64,000 bases of DNA from Amorphophallus konjac. Lineage: Eukaryota > Streptophyta > Magnoliopsida > Alismatales > Araceae. The notes beneath the pieces were generated by a model. It did not search any database. It was not told the origin of the DNA and was given only the letters and a program-made list of their open reading frames with translations. The translations under genes were made by a program, and so were the position numbers. Positions 22,091 through 33,679 of the stretch are shown piece after piece (within the stretch, counting starts at the first letter, position 1; each line of letters opens with the position of its first letter). The stretch is from NCBI GenBank assembly GCA_022559845.1, contig CM040120.1, forward strand, positions 169,366,334-169,430,333, read 5' to 3'.

Positions 22091-23108
22091 AAGGAAGAGT
22101 GGTGGAAGGTACTCTCATCATCAATTCTAGAACTGCTTTTGTTCTATTTGACACTGGAGCTACCCATTCATTCATATCCCAGAATTTTGCTACCATCTTA
22201 GATGAAAAACCTATTCCTTTGAAAACTGAACTTGTTATTTCCACACCTTTAGGAGCAAGCACTGAGCTTAAACATTTTTTCCCTCTAGTGAAGTGTTAAT
22301 TAGTGGTCATAACTTAGCCACTAATTTGATATGCATGCACATGGAGGGTTATGATGTAATCTTAGGTGCTGACAAGTTGGCCAAATATAATGCTAAGGTG
22401 TATTGCAGGCAAGGAAGTGTAACCATTGGTGAATCAGGATACCATGAACTATCTTTCTCTAGAAATAGCCATCATAGACACCCTCTTCTCATCTCTGCCC
22501 TTCAAGCTCGAAAAATGATGAAGAAAGGATGTGTTGCATTTGTGTCTTATGTCCTTATAACCAAACCCAAGAAATCCATTCTGGAAGAAATATTTATTGT
22601 TAAGGAATATCCGGATGTATTTCTTGAGGAATTACTCGGCATACCGCCCAAGAGAGAAGTTTCATTCTCAATCGATTTGATACCAGGAGCAGCCCCTACA
22701 TCCAAAACTCCTTATAGAATGTCACCTACTGAGATGAAGGAACTAAAAGAGCAATTGATGGAATTATTAGAGAAGGGATTCATCAGACCTACTACATCAC
22801 CTTGGGGAGCACCTATTCTTTTTATGAAGAAGAAAGATGGATCTATGAGGTTATGCATTAATTATAGGCAGTTGAACCAATTGACTATCAAGAATAAGTA
22901 CCCTCTGCCAAGAATTGATGAACTATTTGATCAAATCTCTGGAGCTCATTATTTCTCTAAGATTGACCTCAGGTCGGGTTATCATCAAGTGAGAATCAAG
23001 AAGAAGATATTTATAAGACATCATTCAGGAGTAGATATGGACACTATGAATTTATTGTCATACCTTTTGGGCCGACTAATGCACCGGCAGCTTTTATGCA
23101 ACTTGATG
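22091..23108 (+). pseudogene. U protease and reverse transcriptase (truncated by V)
   Basis: Protease FVLFDTGATHSFIS (22137 on) has its Asp-Thr-Gly. A stop at 22297 precedes [17 protein letters not shown]. The RT leader ([11 protein letters not shown]) and fingers ([26 protein letters not shown]) follow, then motif [15 protein letters not shown] frameshift near 23010 leads to [22 protein letters not shown] in another frame. Element V interrupts at 23108, before the YVDD motif. Confidence 0.88.
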
Positions 23109-25300
23109 TGATACCCCCTAGGACTTAGACAAGCAAGCACATTCACAATCAAAAGGGCCAATTTGGGCCACCGCTCTCCCGTCGCTCACCCAAGTCCCGG
23201 GGTAACTTGGCAATGCCAAGATGAGGTTGAGGGGTTGGACCCTTGCTGGTAGAGGGCCAGCAAGGCCAAGATTTGATTCCCAATGGATGTGGATGCCCAA
23301 TTCAATGGGGCCGACAAAGTGCCAATGGCACCGGTTACTCTCTTCCCACGGTGATCACTCAAGACAACGGGACTTGAGGATCAAGCTCTCACTCTCACGG
23401 CCAACGGAACTAAGAACTAATATTGAAAGACAAGCACTAAAGGGAGTGAGGTTTGAGCACTTACTCGACCGGTTTGAAGAAACCGGTCCCGCTCGGAGAC
23501 GAGGGCGAGCGGGGAGGCGAGTGGATCCCCACACGCCGCGGCGGTGTAGCTTGACCTGCTCAATCCAATTACAACACTACTCCTCTCGCAGGAGGGGGAC
23601 CTTGGGGTGGGGGTTAATGGATATTACAGCCAAAACTACCTGCACGCAGGGAGGGGCCTTCAGCCGGCCAAGCGGGGAGGGGAATTGGAGAAAGGAACAC
23701 CGAAGACTGGAGGTTGCCGATTCTGCCTGGTTCTGTGGGTGCTGATAAGTGACTGAAGAGTTGACTGCTGCAGCTGCTACCGAATTTTGTTGGGGGCGAA
23801 ACCACCTGGGGAATCTTCTTAGGAGGTAGGGGAAGTCGTCCAAATTTTGTTAATTTCTTCTGTCGTCGATGCCAGTCTGGGTGGAGGCCCGAACAGGGAG
23901 GCAGACTCTCAGACTGGCAGCTCCTGATTTCTAACAGCAGGTTGCAGAGGATGTCCCGACAGCTCCCGAACTCGGAATCAAGCACCGTTGGAGTCGTTGG
24001 AACCGTGGACGAGCCCTCTTCGCCAAAAAATAGACAAGGAAGCCAAACGATGCCGCAGAAGGCCAGGGGACTCTGAACACTGCTGATAGGTCGGTGCAGA
24101 CTGTGGGTAGCAGAACTATGTAGCTGAGGGAGAAAATGGATAACTCCTGCTACATGATGCCGAACGGAGTTCCGCTTCTTGATTCTGAAAGTAGGCAGGG
24201 AGAGGAAGAACTTTGCAGAAGAGCTCTTGAGCTGATTCTTCGGAGGTTCATCGTGGTGAAGCTTCTACTCCGATTCTGGTACTCAGTAGGGGTAGCTCTG
24301 CGCAGTTGTGGGAGAACAGAGTTCCCGGGCAGCACACAGCTCGGATGAAGATGAAACCACCTCCGTTGCGAAGAAGACCGGTAGATGCTTCCGTGGATAC
24401 CTCTTGGGCCTTGAGATTAGCTGGGATGTGGTCGGGGTTGCCTCTGCAATCTGCTACTCTTCTGCTGCCTGCGAACTGAAAACTGGAGGTTGAAGATGAT
24501 GGGGGAAAATGGGGTATATGGCAGGGGAAATGGAGGTGGATGAGTGTGGGGAGAACCCTGGCTGTGAGGGGGTCTAGGAGGGGGTGTTCCAAGGTGTGGG
24601 GGGGGAAGAATAGGGTCTGGAAGGGGGTCTAACAGGTGGTGGGAGGAGGAGCTACGAATTTGGGCTTGGAGGGAGAAGGGGGAAGGTGAGGGGGGCACAA
24701 GTGGGTGGAGGGAATGTGAGTTTGAATTTCCTTTAATGTGGGGTGATCAATGGTGGTCTTGGGGATGGGAAGAGGTGCCTTGGGAAGGTGGAGGGCTGCT
24801 TGGAGAAGGGGATGGGTAGTTGGGGGTTGGAGGGTGGGGTGTGGGGTGTGGATTGGTGGAGGGTCTATTGGGACTAGGGAGAAGTAATGATGGCTTGTGG
24901 GAAGTTGTAGAGGAGTTAATGGAGGTAGGTGGGAGGGTGGAGGTGGTTGGGAGGGGAGGAGAGAGAAAATTTTTGAAATTGGGTGTGGAGGAGAGAGAAA
25001 GGAGAGTGAAAGAGAGAAATTAAGAGAGGGATGGGTGGGGAATCTCTCCTCTAGGGTCTCTCACCCAAATAATAGAATCTCTCCACTAGATAAGAAGTTT
25101 GAACTCTCAAAATGGCAAGTTTTTCATTCATTGATTCATTAGTTCCAAATGAAGGGAATGGGGCCCTATATATAGGTAACCCACATTTTACAATAAGACC
25201 CTGACAAAAGACTCAATGACAAATAACCGAGGGGGTAGGGGGGCTCTTGGGCCAAGCCCAATGAAATGGGCCCAATAGCTAACTAAACAACATTATGACA
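23109..25300 (-). mobile_element. 3' LTR of chromodomain element V
   Basis: Plus-strand ends are TGATACCCCC (23109) and CATTATGACA (25300). In element orientation the LTR would run TGTCATAATG to GGGGGTATCA, preceded by AAGTTTGAG as polypurine-like sequence. A palindromic CTATATATAGG near 25170 may be the TATA region. It interrupts U, with candidate duplication TGATG (23104-23108). Only one LTR is visible, so the 25300 edge is an estimate from sequence features. G-rich low-complexity DNA fills 24490-25030. Confidence 0.7.
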
Positions 25301-25427
25301 CTCAAACTTAGGAAAATAAACACAAGACCTATGGACATGACTCAAGAAAATGAAAATTACATCAAATGACTCAAATAGAAAGCACAAAAAGGATAATTGG
25401 GCCTTTATGGAGAGAGGCCCGAACTCA

Positions 25428-25745
25428 AATGGTGCCGGAGTGTGAGGAAGACCTGAGCCAAAGGGAGTCACGGGTGATGCCTCCATCAAATCCCCTGGGC
25501 TGCGAAGAGCTCGACTCCGTCGAGTAGGGGTCCATCTGGCTGTGGTACTGCTCAAGGAGGTCGGGATCCAACTGCTGGAGATCCTCCCGACTCACCCATG
25601 AATCCTCCGAAGGAGGCCGATCCTTCCACCTGACGAGATAGCGCTCATATACCTTGCTCCGAGTTGTAGTGACTTGTTCATCCAATATTTGTTCTATGCG
25701 TTCACGCTGGGCTCTCTTGGCTGGTGGTCTCTCCTCACAGGTGGG
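25428..25745 (-). pseudogene. V pol C-terminus with chromodomain
   Basis: Minus strand: EQILDEQVTTTRSKVYERYLVRWKDRPPSEDSWVSREDLQQLDPDLL split over the domain. It has aromatic-cage-type residues (Tyr, Trp) typical of a group I chromodomain, as in Reina/Galadriel-type chromoviruses. A Ser/Gly-rich tail follows and stops at about 25428. The N-terminal rest of pol is missing because the Tat LTR at 25746 inserted here. Confidence 0.85.
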
Positions 25746-27492
25746 TGTTGACACACGTTTTATACCCAATAAGTCGGGTCATCTTCTTATTCATTCTATA
25801 TGATGCTCCAAGTTGTTCACTCTTCATTGAGTCTCTTGATTGGTTGAAGCCTATTTCTTGGGTCTTAACTCCGTGATCGGATATGGTTCCTTGTGGCTAC
25901 CTCATTGGATGAATCTTAGCAATGCCTCTATTCCTTTTTTTTTCTCCATTTTGATAATAACGGTCGGTCCTAGGCGCGTTGTTTCATTCTAACGGATGGG
26001 TCCTGGACCGTTACTCTTTGAAGAGTCCTAAGGCTTAAGGCCTCGTTTTAAAGCTTATCCTTTTGGTTACACGTTGATAATAACGGTCTGTCGTGCATCC
26101 GTTGTTTCATTCTGACGCCCTATGCCTTGGCCGTTGCTTCCTTGCAGAGTCCAACTTGTTGGGTCTTCTTCCCGTTGATCTTATCTTTTAGAGATAAGGT
26201 TGATAGTGATGGATGTTCCTTGCTGCGTTATTTCCAAGTGGCGGTCTGTCGTGCAGCCGTTACTTTCTTCAGAGAGTCCTAACAGTTCAGGCCTTTTCTC
26301 TGCTACTCCGTGGCCGGAGATAAGGGTTTGGATTGACGATATCTCTTTAAAATCTGATCTGAGGACCTTCTGTTTGATTCTGTGGACTCTTGGTGATATT
26401 ATCTTCGGGAATTTGCTAAGAGTTATCCCTTTTTTTTGCTGAATTATCCTCTGCTCGACCTGAGAGTTTGAGGGTCTATAAATAGAACCCTTGACTTCAT
26501 GGCCCAAAGAGGAGGATTTTGAAATTCACGACGAAGTGCTGCCGAACTCAGGAGCCATCTTCATCCAAGAGAAACTGCTTCCCACGTTCATCCATCTCAT
26601 AATCAAGGGAGTACTTTGGTTTTAGTCTTTCAAGTTCATCATCATATGCTTAAGTTCTTCCCTGGTTTTTCCTCAATCAAAGCATTGTCCCTCCTCTTTC
26701 TCCACGTTTTTTCACTGTTCTCTAAGCATCCAAACATCCTCCTAATCTTTTGAAAATGCCCAGAGGGGTTAAAAAACCAAAAACTCCCCAGTAATCCCCT
26801 TTCCTTTTGATGTCCTTAAGTTCTTTGAGAATTGATGCTATATTATTGAAAGGGCTAATTTGGGTTGTTTTATTCTTGTCTTCTACATCTTTGGCAGGTT
26901 TACAGGTTCACCAGTACGAGGCCCAAGTCTTCTAGCCGGCTGGAAGAGTTGGAGTTAAAAGAATCTACACTTTGCTACTGCAGGTTATTTGACGGTCTGG
27001 TGCAGGCGCGTCATCTTCTCCTGGCGGTCTATCGGGTGGCCGTTATTTTCCAAGTAACGCACAGGGTCCTGGCCGTTATTTCTAGTTGACATGCAGGTTC
27101 TCTTTGGTTTCCTCTCCCGTGGGCGGGTGCTTCATCCACCTATTTCCAAGGTATTTACAGGTCTTTTGCTTGTTTTTACTTTGGTGGCGATCACATCTTT
27201 CCTTAGTCTTGGGCATTAGCTTTCTCATTCATCACATATCTCTTTTATTTTCTTGCTTGCTCCACCCCTTGCGGTGTGTTTTATTTACTCTTTTGCTCCA
27301 CGCCCCGGCGTGTGTTTTCCCTTTTCTTTAGCGTAGTTTGAGCGAGATAGCATGCCCATGCTAGAGCTAGCTTTGATTGCCTAGGTTCATGATCACATGT
27401 TCATAGGTTAAGAGCGGATCTTTGATTACTTGCTTGTCATTTCATCATTCAAAACCCCAAAGAAAAGATAGATAGGCAAAATAAAATCAACA
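25746..27492 (+). mobile_element. Tat-lineage LTR (segment Xa), plus orientation
   Basis: TGTTGACAC...ATCAACA, 1747 bp, with 6-bp inverted termini. Closely similar to 46980-48728 and to the inverted 29999-31745. TATAAATA at 26477-26484. It contains ACGGTC inverted-repeat clusters at 25961-26140, 26208-26262 and 26991-27081. It interrupts the V pol gene; the preceding GTGGG (25741-25745) would be the target duplication. Confidence 0.9.
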
Positions 27493-28562
27493 GATAATTT
27501 TTTAAAAAATCACGTTGGGACAACTTGTGCCAATCATGCTTTTGATTCCTATTTGAACCTGCCATCATCTGCCTATTTGGTTTCCCTTGGATTTCTCTCT
27601 TATTCTTGCTGAATCTGGTTTTCTGAGTAGTCTGACGGCCCTGTGTCCCTGCGCTACAGACCTCTGACGCAGGGGCATTAGACCGCCACTTTTGTTCTGC
27701 TATGTGAGCTTCCACGTGTTTTCCTGTTATTTCTGTCCGATTTTGGCTCTAGCTCATTTGACGGACCCATCTCCCTGCGTTATATTATTTTTGGCGGTCT
27801 GGCCTTCGACCGTTATTTTACTCTGACGCAGGGTTCTTAGACCGTCATACTCCTGGCAGGTACGCATCCGAGGTGCATTTACTTTTGCAGTTTCTGCTGT
27901 GATTTGGTGCTTGGGTGATACCTGACTTTCTCCATGCTTTGTTCATATATTCATATCATTGTGTGCATCGTTGATTGCTAGATTTTAGGCTAGACTTTGC
28001 ATGCACTCCGGTGCACATAGGGTCATTCATCTAGTCATATCTTAGATTGCATTTTCCTACCTTGTTGTGAGGACCTCTCGTCTCCATATTCCTTGGGGCC
28101 GACTAGGAAATCATACCAGGGACCTCCATAAGCCCCCGTGAGCCATGGATTCCCACACGGACGCCAGGCTGGTTGTACCTTTCCCACCCCGTGTCTAGGG
28201 TTGCATAAGTGAAGGAGTGATTACACTTAGAGTCAAACCAAGTCTCATACCCATCTCCTGCTAGGAACCTATTGTTGAGAGCACATATTAATCAATTCAC
28301 TAAAGTTCCGAAGGAGGAATCACAAGAATTGGGTTGCATCATCTTAAACAACTTCGTTGCCTTTGAGTGTCTTCATCTTTTATCACTTGCATCTTGTTAG
28401 AATCACCTAAGTTTGGTTGCTTATTGTGTGTTTTTGTGTTGGTTGTTTTTTCATTTTGTCAAGGTTAGCAGTTGCATGTGGAGTTGTTTTCGTCCATCCG
28501 AATCATCTCCTCAAGTCAATTCCTTCTTCACATTCTATTCCAATCCTTTTTTCGAGCCCACC
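27493..28562 (+). other. Xa leader: damaged primer site and inverted-repeat clusters
   Basis: The primer site that reads TGGCGATCACG in the sister copies is degraded to TTAAAAAATCACG here (about 27507-27520), by G-to-A changes. Two more ACGGTC-type clusters occur (27631-27690, 27758-27848). The rest is a non-coding leader of about 1 kb with no convincing small ORF. Confidence 0.6.
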
Positions 28563-29946
28563 ATGGCATCCTTTAATCCTCCCCGCTCCCAAGAGGACTC
28601 CCTTCCTCAAGGGCTCCTTGAGAACCCTCCTAGGGTTGTTACCTTTTCCTCCGGGGAGGGGACTACCCCTCTCCGTCCTCCACTTCTATGGAAGGTGGTC
28701 AAGCTACCCCTTCTTTCTCCACTCCTTCCGCAGGCTCCGTCCTTCAGATGATGGCCCAATTGGATCTGGCCCAACTCCAAGTTCTTTATTAGACCATGCA
28801 AGGGTCCAACGCATCTCCTTCTATCATCATCCAAAATCAATCCAATCCTTCCACTGTTGGGCTCCCCGCTCAGCCCATTCCAATTGACCTTACTCCGGTC
28901 CAACCACGGACCATCACTTTCACGGGCATGGAAATGGGCCAGTCTTCCAATTCGGCCCAACAATCTTTCGATAAGAGAAAGTCACCCATCCCTTCTTTTG
29001 TTCAAATGGATCATCACATATCTGCTCCAGTAGCTCCGCAAGTTCTCATGGGCCCTTCCGACTTCTTACGCTCTCAGCAAGGGGCGGCCCAAGCTTATCC
29101 TAATCCGGGTCAAGCTTATGCCCAATATCCTTCTTACGGGCCCCCCATCCCTACTATTTATCCCTCCACTCCTTCCTGTGGGCACCCACCTTCTGCCACA
29201 ACCGTTCCATCTGCTCCTCACATTCAATCAGCATCTTTCGCCGCCCCGGCTCCCTCCCGAGAGCAGGACTTGCTCGACAAGTGGGCCGCCATGCAGCAGC
29301 AACTCGATTTCCTCCAGAAGCGGGTTGGCCCACAATCTTTGGCCGATATTCCTGTTCCGAGCTTCTAGAATATCCGATTCCCTCCTCAATCAGAGCTCCC
29401 CAACTACCGCAAGTACGACAGGAACAGCAACCCCTTTATTCATGTGAGGGATTTTCTATATGAATCGGCGTAATTCCAGTATGTTGATCGCCTTATGGCG
29501 TATTTATTTCACCGATCTTTAGATGGTGTTGCTCTGGAATGGTTCTATTCTCTACCACTGGAAGAGGCTGAGAGTTTCAAGGTAGTCAAGGACAAGTTTA
29601 TCCAACGGTTCCAAGATAGGGTCGGCCCAGAATACTCGTTCACAGATCTGGTGGCCGAGAAGATGAAACCAGACGAGGAGTTTGCCACTTATGCAGACAG
29701 GTGGAGACAGATGGCCGCTAGAGTGCCTGGCCACATCCCGGAGGAAGAGAAGGTCAAGCTGTTGATTTCAAATGCTACTCCAACCTTCCGGAACATCCTG
29801 GCAATGAACGACATAGCCAACATGCATCAGCTCTACAGCCGGGCGCGCTTCATCCAGACCCAGTTTAAGGATTCCCCCATCCACTCTTTATTTGAAAACC
29901 AAAAGCCCAAGTACCACAAGAAGCCACAAGGGCCGGTTACCGAGGG
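28563..29946 (+). pseudogene. Xa gag, partial and broken
   Basis: ATG at 28563 in a strong context (CCACCATGG). A one-base loss near 28670 shifts the frame; the second frame is open from about 28700 to 29369. TAG at 29367 and TAA at 29471 correspond to CAG and CAA in copy Y. The retrotransposon gag domain is visible at 29495-29890 (EWFYSLPLEEAESF, DKFIQRFQDRVGPEYSF). Sequence stops matching Y after GAGGG at 29946, where the head-to-head junction begins. Confidence 0.85.
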
Positions 29947-29966
29947 ATTCCCCCATCCACTCTTTA
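29947..29966 (+). other. 20-base templated filler at inversion junction
   Basis: ATTCCCCCATCCACTCTTTA is an exact copy of 29871-29890 (the match extends two bases further left). It sits between plus-strand gag and the minus-strand primer-site sequence. Such copied fillers are typical of polymerase-theta or template-switch end joining. Confidence 0.85.
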
Positions 29967-29969
29967 AGT

Positions 29970-29987
29970 TGTCCCACCGTGATCGCC
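29970..29987 (-). other. Primer-binding site next to inverted Tat LTR
   Basis: The minus strand reads TGGCGATCACGGTGGGAC, eleven bases beyond the LTR end; copy Y has TGGCGATCACGATGGGAC at 48739. The tRNA it pairs with is not identified with certainty. Confidence 0.65.
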
Positions 29988-29998
29988 AAAAAATTATA

Positions 29999-31745
29999 TG
30001 TTGATTTTATTTTGCCTATCTATCTTTTCTTTGGGGTTTTGAATGATGAAATGACAAGCAAGTAATCAAAGATCCGCTCTTAACCTATGAACATGTGATA
30101 ATGAACCTAGCCAATCAAAGCTAGCTCTAGCATGGGCATGCTATCTCGCTCTAACTACGCTAAAGAAAAGGGAAAACACACGCCGGGGCGTGGAGCAAGA
30201 GAGTAAATAAAACACACCGCAAGGGGTGGAGCAAGCAAGAAAATAAAAGAGATATGTGATGAATGAGAAAGCTAATGCCCAAGACTAAGAAAAGATGTGA
30301 TCGCCACCAAAGTAAAAATAAGCAAAAGACCTGTAAATACCTTGGAAATAGGTGGATGAAGCACTCGCCCACGGGAGAGGAAACCAAAGAGAACCTGTAG
30401 GTCAACTAGAAATAACGGCCAGGACCCTGTGCGTTACTTGGAAAGTAACGGCCACCCGATAGACCGCCAGGAGAAGATGACGCGCCTGCACCAGACCGTC
30501 AAATAACCTGCAGTAGCAAAGTGTAGATTCTTTTAACTCCAACTCTTCCAGCCGGCTAGAAGACTTGGGCCTCGTACTGGTGAACCTGTAAACCTGCCAA
30601 AGATGTAGAAGACAAGAACAAAACAACCCAAATTAGCCCTTTCAATAATATAGCATCAATTCTTAAAGAACTTAAGGACATCAAAAAGAAAGGGGATTAC
30701 CGGGGAGTTTTTGATTTTTTAACTCCTATGGGCGTTTTCAAAAGATTAGGAGGATGTTTGGATGCTTAGAGAACAGTGAAAAAACGTGGAGAAAGAGGAG
30801 GGACAATGCTTTGATTGAGGAAAAACTAGTGAAGAACTTAAGCATATGATGATGAACTTGAAAGACTAAAACCAAAGTACTCCCTTGATTATGAGATGGA
30901 TGAACGTGGGAAGTAGTTCCTCTTGGATGAAGATGGCTCCTGAGTTCGGCAGCACTTCATCGTGAATTTCAAAATCCCCCTCCTTGGACCATGAAGTCAA
31001 GGGTTCTATTTATAGACCCTCAAACTCTCAGGTCGAGCAGAGGATAATTCAGCAAGAAAAAGGGATAACTCTTAGCAAATCCCCGAAGATAATATCACCA
31101 AGAGTCCATAGAATCAAACAGAAGGTCCTGAGGATCAGATTTGAAAGAGATATCGTCAATCCAAACCCTTATCTCTGGCCATGGAGTAGCAGAGAAAAGG
31201 CCTGAACTGTTAGGACTCTCTGAAGAAAGTAACAGCTGCACGACAGACCGCCACTTCGAAATAACGCAGCAAGGAACATCCGTCACTATCAACCTTATCC
31301 CTAAAAGATAAGATCAACGGGAAGAAGACCCAACAAGTTGGGCTCTGCATGGAAGCAACGGCCAAGGCATAGGGCGTCAGAATGAAACAACGGCTGCACG
31401 ACAGACCGTTATTATCAACGTGTAACCAAAAGGATAAGCTTTAAAACAACGCCTTAAGCCTTAGGACTCTTCAAAGAGTAACGGTCCAGGACCCATCCAT
31501 CAGAATGAAACAACGCGCCTAGGACCAACCGTTATTATCAAAATGGAGATCAAAAAGGAATAGAGGCATTGCTTAGATTCATCCAATGAAGTAGCCACAA
31601 GGAACCATATCTGATCAAGGAGTTAAGACCCAAGAAATAAGCTTCAACTAATCAAGAGACTCAATGAAGAGTGAACAACTTGGAGTATCATATAGAATGA
31701 ATAAGGAGATGACCCGACTTATTCGGTATAAAACGGGTGTCAACA
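29999..31745 (-). mobile_element. Tat LTR in minus orientation (Xb)
   Basis: Plus-strand TGTTGATTTT...TGTCAACA, 1747 bp, reverse complement of 25746-27492. TATA box on the minus strand at 31007-31014. One side has the primer site and the other the polypurine tract, so this LTR is internal to a tandem or rearranged element, not at an outer edge. ACGGTC clusters at about 30410-30500 and 31240-31530. Confidence 0.9.
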
Positions 31746-31760
31746 GATACCCCTCCTTAA
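31746..31760 (-). other. Polypurine tract of Xb
   Basis: The minus strand reads AAGGAGGGGTATC directly before TGTTGACAC. Element Z has AAGGAGGGGCATC in the same place (63127-63139). Confidence 0.8.
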
Positions 31761-33025
31761 CGTCCTCTTTGCAGGGGAACGAGTGGAGGTGAAGCGAAAG
31801 CGAAATGGAACATGGAGATGAAGCGGAAATGAAGCGGAGTGGATCAAAAAGAGGGCGTTAAGGTAAACGACACCCGTTCTCAACCAACAAGCGATAGGAA
31901 TTTTCTGGAAAGCTTCAAAACTGATCATAAGGAAATAGCCAACCAAAGGATGTAAGTCTGGAGGAGCTAATAACTAAGGAAAGGAAACACGGCTAGCCGC
32001 CAGAGGCAACGGAAAGAACAAGAGACTAAACTCCAAACAAGAATCTTCAGCCAACCAGATCAAGCGAACAGATCGAAGGAAATCCTTCTAATTCAGAGTG
32101 GAATGATTCTCCTTATCCGAGATCAAGAACACAGCTATTCACCATCATCGAGACACTTGAACAAATGAAGCTTCAAAAAAAAGCTCAAAGAATGCGTATG
32201 ATGCATGCTGGGGTAAAGGAAAAGAAATCTTCAAAATAAATGCAAAAGAAAGATAAAATAGAAAATACTCGAGAATAATATTGCTAGACCAGAGAAATTA
32301 GGGTCAGGACACCATCTGCAACCACGGCGTGCAAGATAGAACCATCGTCCCCAAACTTATTCCAATCTAACGGCCTATCCAACGATTAAACATGTGAACT
32401 TAGATCATCATCATTTTTGTTTAAGGGGAGCATCAGATCCTGGAACACATGAATGACCAGCCGGTTCTCGAGATAATATCGTAGGTATCATATAGTAATG
32501 CATTAAGGGATAAGGGACGAGATACAAATACCTGACTTACCTTCCGGACGGACGATAAAGCATGATTTCGTTCATAAATTCCTTCATAAAAGATAGGTTA
32601 GCCAAAAAAATAAATATGATCATGAATCAAGGCATAACCATTTGCACGTGCGAGAGGCATCAACAATGAACATTCTGACAGAACATAAAACCATTTTGAC
32701 ATCAAATAGACCATTTAATTCATCAAGAAACTTGCAAGTTTGTAACGGTCTGATGAAAGGGCGTCACATCAAGTAACGGACTATCCCTAGTCTGTCATAA
32801 ACCAGGCGGTTCACATTCTTCAATAAAACAGTCCAATCATATGTAACGGTCACATCCAGACACGTTAGAAGGATGTAACCACCAGACGATAGACCGTCAT
32901 ATTTCCTGAGCATTCAAAAAAAACAACCGAACAGGTCATAGCCCATTCATTCAATCATTCAAGCAATCAAACGCCCCAAACCCAAACCGAGAAACCCTCC
33001 GGCGACCACCACCCTCACCACTGTA
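31761..33025 (-). other. 3' untranslated region of Xb
   Basis: No ORF. Up to about 32650 it is the diverged reverse-complement counterpart of 62240-63126 in Z; shared landmarks are ATGCATGCTGGGGTAAAG and CACGGCGTGCAAGATAGA. An ACGGTC cluster at 32743-32905 lies directly upstream of the antisense gene start at 33026. Confidence 0.65.
32743..32905. repeat. ACGGTC inverted-repeat cluster upstream of the seven-exon PMD gene
   Basis: Arms TAACGGTC...GGGCGTCA, TAACGGACT...AGTCTGTCA, TAACGGTC...GACACGTTA and ACGATAGACCGTCA. It ends 120 bases before the predicted start codon. Confidence 0.8.
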
Positions 33026-33450
33026 ATGGCCGGTGACGAGGCTCCCCAGCCACCATCACAGAGGAGGGAGAGAGGGAAACGGATGGCCATACGGCGGTTC
33101 CACCGCCGTCTCGAACGGGAAGTGATCCCGCCAGTCACGGAAGAGGAAACGGCGAGGAGAAGCCCAAGAGAATAAGAAGAAGCTCCCACGGTCGTGGAGG
33201 ACCAAGGGGAAGCCCCATTGGGTGCAGAGGAACCCAAAGAACCAGAGAAGAAGAGGAAGAGAGGCATGGACCGTGAGGTAGGTCCCCTCGCCCTAATTTC
33301 AATTTTGATTTTTTTTGAATTTTATTATGAATGCATGTGGGATATAAGGGTAGAAATGGGTCTAAGAACCCCCTAGGAACAATTGTAGGCCATTCGGCCA
33401 AGGTGGGAAGCCACGTGGATACAAGGGAAAAAACCCCCAAACGCAGACAA

Positions 33451-33541
33451 TGTGACGGTCCTGCCAGCGACCGTCACTTGCCTGACGCACCACCCTGAGT
33501 CCGTCAGAAGCAAACGACGCCCTACCCCAGGGCCGTCACAT
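33451..33541. repeat. ACGGTC inverted-repeat cluster in intron 1 of the PMD gene
   Basis: TGACGGTC-ctgccagc-GACCGTCA (33453-33476) is a perfect pair with a short loop. It is followed by TGACGCA...CCGTCA and ACGACGCCC...GGGCCGTCA. Confidence 0.85.
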
Positions 33542-33674
33542 CTGCCAGAGTCTTAAGCTATTTTTAGGGTTTTCAATTTTCAAATTTTTGTTTAGTTTTC
33601 AATTTTAAAATGATTATGCAATGATCATATGATGCAATGAACTAACTAATGATGCAATGCAGGGGAAAAGAAGA

Positions 33675-33679
33675 ACGAG
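33675..33679. repeat. Target-site duplication ACGAG (left copy) of W
   Basis: Repeated at 40012-40016. Removing W and one copy restores the exon 2 reading frame, which independently supports the duplication. Confidence 0.95.

Noticed and set aside
24417..25023. Pro-rich or Gly-rich ORFs in the V LTR
   Set aside because: G/C-rich low-complexity strand asymmetry; no domain or conserved start.
27086..27331. Hydrophobic ORF (FLLWWRSHLSL) repeated at 30160-30405 and 48322-48567
   Set aside because: It lies inside the Tat LTR in every copy. Conservation reflects recent LTR duplication, and no ATG context or family supports a gene.
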